This document shows, piece by piece, positions 5,083-6,192 of a DNA stretch of 6,192 nt. The translations under genes were made by a program, and so were the position numbers. A model generated the notes under the pieces. It was not told where the DNA came from and searched no databases. It worked only from the letters and a program-made list of their open reading frames with translations. The stretch comes from Micromonosporaceae bacterium (GTDB lineage Bacteria > Actinomycetota > Actinomycetes > Mycobacteriales > Micromonosporaceae): positions 1 through 6,192 of the forward strand of contig DPJL01000082.1 in NCBI GenBank assembly GCA_003543035.1, read 5' to 3'. How positions within the stretch are numbered: the stretch's first letter is position 1; each line of letters opens with the position of its first letter.

Positions 5083-5211
5083 CGGACCGGAGGGGATTTG
5101 AACCCCTGGTGGGGGATGGCACGCCACTTGCCCCCACGCGAGTTTGAGTCCGCCGTGCGTGCCCGGCATCACGCTCTCGTCGCTGCAATAACCCGGCTCT
5201 GCCACCGGTCC
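5083..5211 (-). tRNA. tRNA-like gene, serine type, with about 29 extra bases in the anticodon arm
   Basis: Read on the minus strand, GGACCGG (5211-5205) pairs perfectly with CCGGTCC (5090-5084) and is followed by G73. The helix can extend by two more outer pairs (GC/GC). T8 is present. The D arm is canonical: 4-bp stem GCAG/TTGC including one G-T pair, and A14, G15, G18, G19 and A21 all present. The T arm is AGGGG-TTCAAAT-CCCCT with every invariant base. The variable arm is 30 bases with a 7-bp GTGGGGG/CCCCCAC stem. D-arm type, long variable arm and G73 point to a serine-type tRNA. The anticodon region (5183-5138) is 46 bases instead of 17. GCGA/TCGC closes it, and an internal hairpin GCGTG/CACGC fills it. 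A CTCAAAC stretch near its 3' side could be a loop (anticodon CAA or TCA), but neither reading gives a fully normal arm. CCA is not encoded. It may be a variant tRNA, a tRNA with an insertion, or a decayed gene. Confidence 0.7.
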
Positions 5212-5298
5212 GCAGCCATTGTGCATCCGCCCGCTCTCATAGGCGACAACGTTTCCAGGCTCGCGAACAGCAGTGGCGAACGGTCGCGCGACGGCCGG

Positions 5299-5304
5299 TA
5301 TTCT
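5299..5304 (+). promoter_or_regulatory. Candidate -10 box before ATG 5312
   Basis: TATTCT (TANNNT) ends 7 bases before the ATG at 5312, the same leaderless layout as at 154 and 2074. No convincing -35 is seen. Confidence 0.3.
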
Positions 5305-5311
5305 CGCCGCT

Positions 5312-5399
5312 ATGACTAATGAACCGGTGTTCGGCATCGGCGGCTGACGTGGCTCGTGAGCGCTGGGCTGCGGTTTGGCCCTTTGAACCGCGCTGCTGA
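5312..5399 (+). pseudogene. Possible remnant of a short leaderless gene
   Basis: ATG 5312 has a -10-like box 7 bases upstream, but its frame stops after 11 codons (MTNEPVFGIGG, TGA 5345-5347). A one-base change of frame at that point gives a further protein-like run, ADVARERWAAVWPFEPRC, to TGA 5397-5399. This could be the 5' end of a decayed gene. The same bases form part of the three-way junction at 5356-5415, so the coding reading is doubtful. No family recognised. Confidence 0.2.
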
Positions 5400-5415
5400 T
5401 TGCAGCGGCGCTCAC
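5356..5415. other. Sixty-base element that can fold into a perfect three-way junction
   Basis: The outer stem GTGAGCGC (5356-5363) pairs with GCGCTCAC (5408-5415). Inside are two adjacent hairpins: GCGGTT (5370-5375) with AACCGC (5386-5391) around a 10-base loop, and GCTGC (5392-5396) with GCAGC (5402-5406) around TGATT. The two inner hairpins abut without a gap, and one base separates the second from the outer stem. All 19 pairs are Watson-Crick. On the minus strand the first inner hairpin carries GGTTCAAA, a T-loop-like sequence. It could be a small structured RNA, a cis-acting leader of the 5611 gene, or a DNA structure for a recombinase. The active strand is unknown. Confidence 0.5.
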
Positions 5416-5499
5416 CATCCGGGGCCAGACGGAGGATCGACTAGGTAGAACCATCTCGTGGTCCCGTTGGCGAGGGTGTATGGACGGACGCACATGAAG

Positions 5500-5519
5500 G
5501 GTGCCACCCGCGTGGTACC
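5500..5519. promoter_or_regulatory. Hairpin upstream of the 5611 gene
   Basis: GGTGCCAC (5500-5507) and GTGGTACC (5512-5519) pair over 8 positions with one G-T wobble, leaving the 4-base loop CCGC. It lies about 90 bases before the ATG at 5611. No T-run follows, so a leader structure or protein-binding palindrome is more likely than a terminator. Confidence 0.35.
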
Positions 5520-5559
5520 AAACTGCAGATTGCGGATGTTCAATGCGGACAGTGCCTGC

Positions 5560-5565
5560 TAAGTT
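5560..5565 (+). promoter_or_regulatory. Weak candidate -10 box for the 5611 gene
   Basis: TAAGTT matches TANNNT 45 bases upstream of the ATG at 5611. The region 17 bases further upstream (GTTCAA) is a poor -35. Apart from this, the hairpin and the three-way junction, 5315-5610 holds no supported gene. Confidence 0.25.
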
Positions 5566-5610
5566 GCACCCTACGATCCGCGACCGGTGCGCCGCGAACG
5601 GAGGTCGCAG

Positions 5611-5940
5611 ATGATCGAAGGACGGGATCTGCCTCGGTGGATCTTTGGGTCGGCCCGGCCGGTAGACGAGAGAGATCCGTCTCGGCAAGGCTCATTGGGG
5701 ACTGCGATTCTGGCTGTCAACGAGGTTAATCTCATCGATGGCCTACTCGCTACCGGCCTCGGCGAGGAGGCGATGATGGAGGAACTCGGAGGTAGGCTCG
5801 ACGGTTCCGAGGAGCTGAATGTTCTTCGGCGCCGCCACCAGGTCTTGGCCTACCGTTGGCTGAAGATAGGCGACTATCCCGAAGAGTGGATCTATGAGAT
5901 TCACTACCGCGACGCCGGTCCATTACGAAAGTATCGATGA
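5611..5940 (+). CDS. Hypothetical protein, 109 aa
   Basis: The start is ATG 5611, with GGAGG at 5600-5604 and a 6-base spacer, the best ribosome binding site in the window. An in-frame GTG at 5587 would add eight residues but lacks such a site. The first 30 residues are polar and charged. Then come a helix-like segment GTAILAVNEVNLIDGLLATGL (30-50), an acidic stretch GEEAMMEELGGRLDGSEE (51-68), and a helix LRRRHQVLAYRWLKIGDY (72-89). The end is IYEIHYRDAGPLRKYR. No signal peptide, membrane span or catalytic motif is visible. I do not recognise the family. It stands alone on the plus strand, not coupled to the upstream operon. Codon third positions are GC-rich but less so than the minus operon, compatible with acquired DNA. 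Confidence 0.7.
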   Translation: MIEGRDLPRWIFGSARPVDERDPSRQGSLGTAILAVNEVNLIDGLLATGLGEEAMMEELGGRLDGSEELNVLRRRHQVLAYRWLKIGDYPEEWIYEIHYRDAGPLRKYR

Positions 5941-5964
5941 CTACCCGCCTCCAAGGAATCTATT

Positions 5965-6003
5965 GGTGCGCGCACGACGAAATCACTAGCACCTAGTCGC
6001 ACC
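5965..6003. terminator. Bulged hairpin downstream of the 5611 gene
   Basis: GGTGCG (5965-5970) pairs with CGCACC (5998-6003), and directly inside the 3' arm lies the perfect hairpin ACTAG-CAC-CTAGT (5985-5997). GTGCGCGCAC at 5966-5975 is also self-complementary, so alternative folds compete. Position, 24 bases after the TGA at 5940, suits a terminator or 3' stabiliser. Confidence 0.35.
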
Positions 6004-6004
6004 A

Positions 6005-6029
6005 TTCCGAAGCTCAAAGTTTTTCGGAA
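6005..6029. terminator. Inverted repeat with internal T-run
   Basis: TTCCGAA (6005-6011) and TTCGGAA (6023-6029) are a perfect 7-bp inverted repeat with an 11-base loop ending in T residues. It is 65 bases after the stop of the 109-aa gene. The T-run lies in the loop and stem rather than after the stem, so it is an atypical terminator. Confidence 0.35.
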
Positions 6030-6192
6030 CCAGCCCCTGGCCTAACCTAAGCCAGCATTAGCTGCGCGGCGTCACATCCTGCCTGGTTCCTTCGCTCCGC
6101 GTTGACTCGGGACGCGCTGCTTGGCGACGTTCGCGCCGAGTGAGAGACCCATCGGGTCGCTGTCGCGGCATTGAAAGCGGTGCAGCTGCGGG
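6030..6192. other. Right-edge stretch with no supported feature
   Basis: All three minus-strand frames stay open for about 38-50 codons from the right edge, but the translations are Arg/Ser-rich and look like high-GC chance openness. No RNA gene or repeat is seen. A TTGACT near 6100 has no -10 partner. Confidence 0.3.

Noticed and set aside
5083..5211. Selenocysteine tRNA
   Set aside because: The D arm is the serine type (4-bp stem, large loop) rather than the 6-bp Sec type, and acceptor plus T stem count 12 pairs by the standard alignment, not 13.
5499..5519. T-box antiterminator-like sequence (GGGTGCCACC...GTGGTACC)
   Set aside because: It does not match the AGGGTGGNACCGCG core, there is no stem I or specifier loop upstream, and the downstream gene is not an aminoacyl-tRNA synthetase or amino-acid gene.
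4960..5688. Long minus-strand open frame of 242 codons
   Set aside because: It runs through the tRNA-like gene and the three-way junction, and its translation is rich in Pro, Arg and Ser with no protein-like motif. It is openness expected from GC-rich DNA.
1..6192. CRISPR array, insertion sequence or transposase
   Set aside because: No regularly spaced direct repeats, no terminal inverted repeats flanking an ORF, and no DDE or HUH transposase motifs were seen.

Overview
The window looks like accessory DNA from a high-G+C Gram-positive bacterium (Actinomycetota). Evidence: strong G/C third-position bias in all convincing genes; one protein (1174-1947, minus) that I recognise as the actinobacterial DUF6193 type; GTG and TTG starts; and several starts preceded only by a TANNNT -10 box 6-7 bases upstream, the leaderless-mRNA layout common in actinobacteria. 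I cannot name the genus.

Layout. At the left edge a partial minus-strand gene (1-154) runs out of the window. A compact minus-strand operon follows, transcribed 1947 -> 401: DUF6193 protein, a 124-aa protein 6 bases downstream, and a 126-aa-type protein 13 bases further on. The third gene is broken by a 2-base loss in a GA repeat. A 126-bp divergent intergenic region (1948-2073) with two short inverted repeats separates this from a plus-strand operon (2074-5003). That operon encodes five proteins of 270, 233, 45, 192 and 190 aa. The first four are coupled by 1-, 11- and 4-base overlaps. The fifth sits 141 bases downstream and is a tandem duplication of one ~80-residue unit.

The right third is dominated by RNA-like structure. 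On the minus strand, 5083-5211 is a tRNA-type element with a perfect 7-bp acceptor stem, canonical D and T arms, a long variable arm and G73. It carries about 29 extra bases in the anticodon arm, so no anticodon can be read with confidence. About 145 bp away, 5356-5415 can fold into a perfect three-way junction. A short gene for a 109-aa protein with a good Shine-Dalgarno site (5611-5940) follows, then two inverted repeats and 160 bp in which I see nothing.

Interpretation. None of the proteins has a catalytic motif, signal peptide or membrane segment that I can see. Clusters of small, soluble, unrelated orphan proteins beside a tRNA gene are typical of genomic islands, and the composition would suit an immunity-protein or conflict-system locus; that is inference. 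The most unusual items are the tRNA-like element with an anticodon-arm insertion, the three-way junction beside it, and the coupled plus-strand operon containing a 45-aa gene and a duplicated-domain protein.
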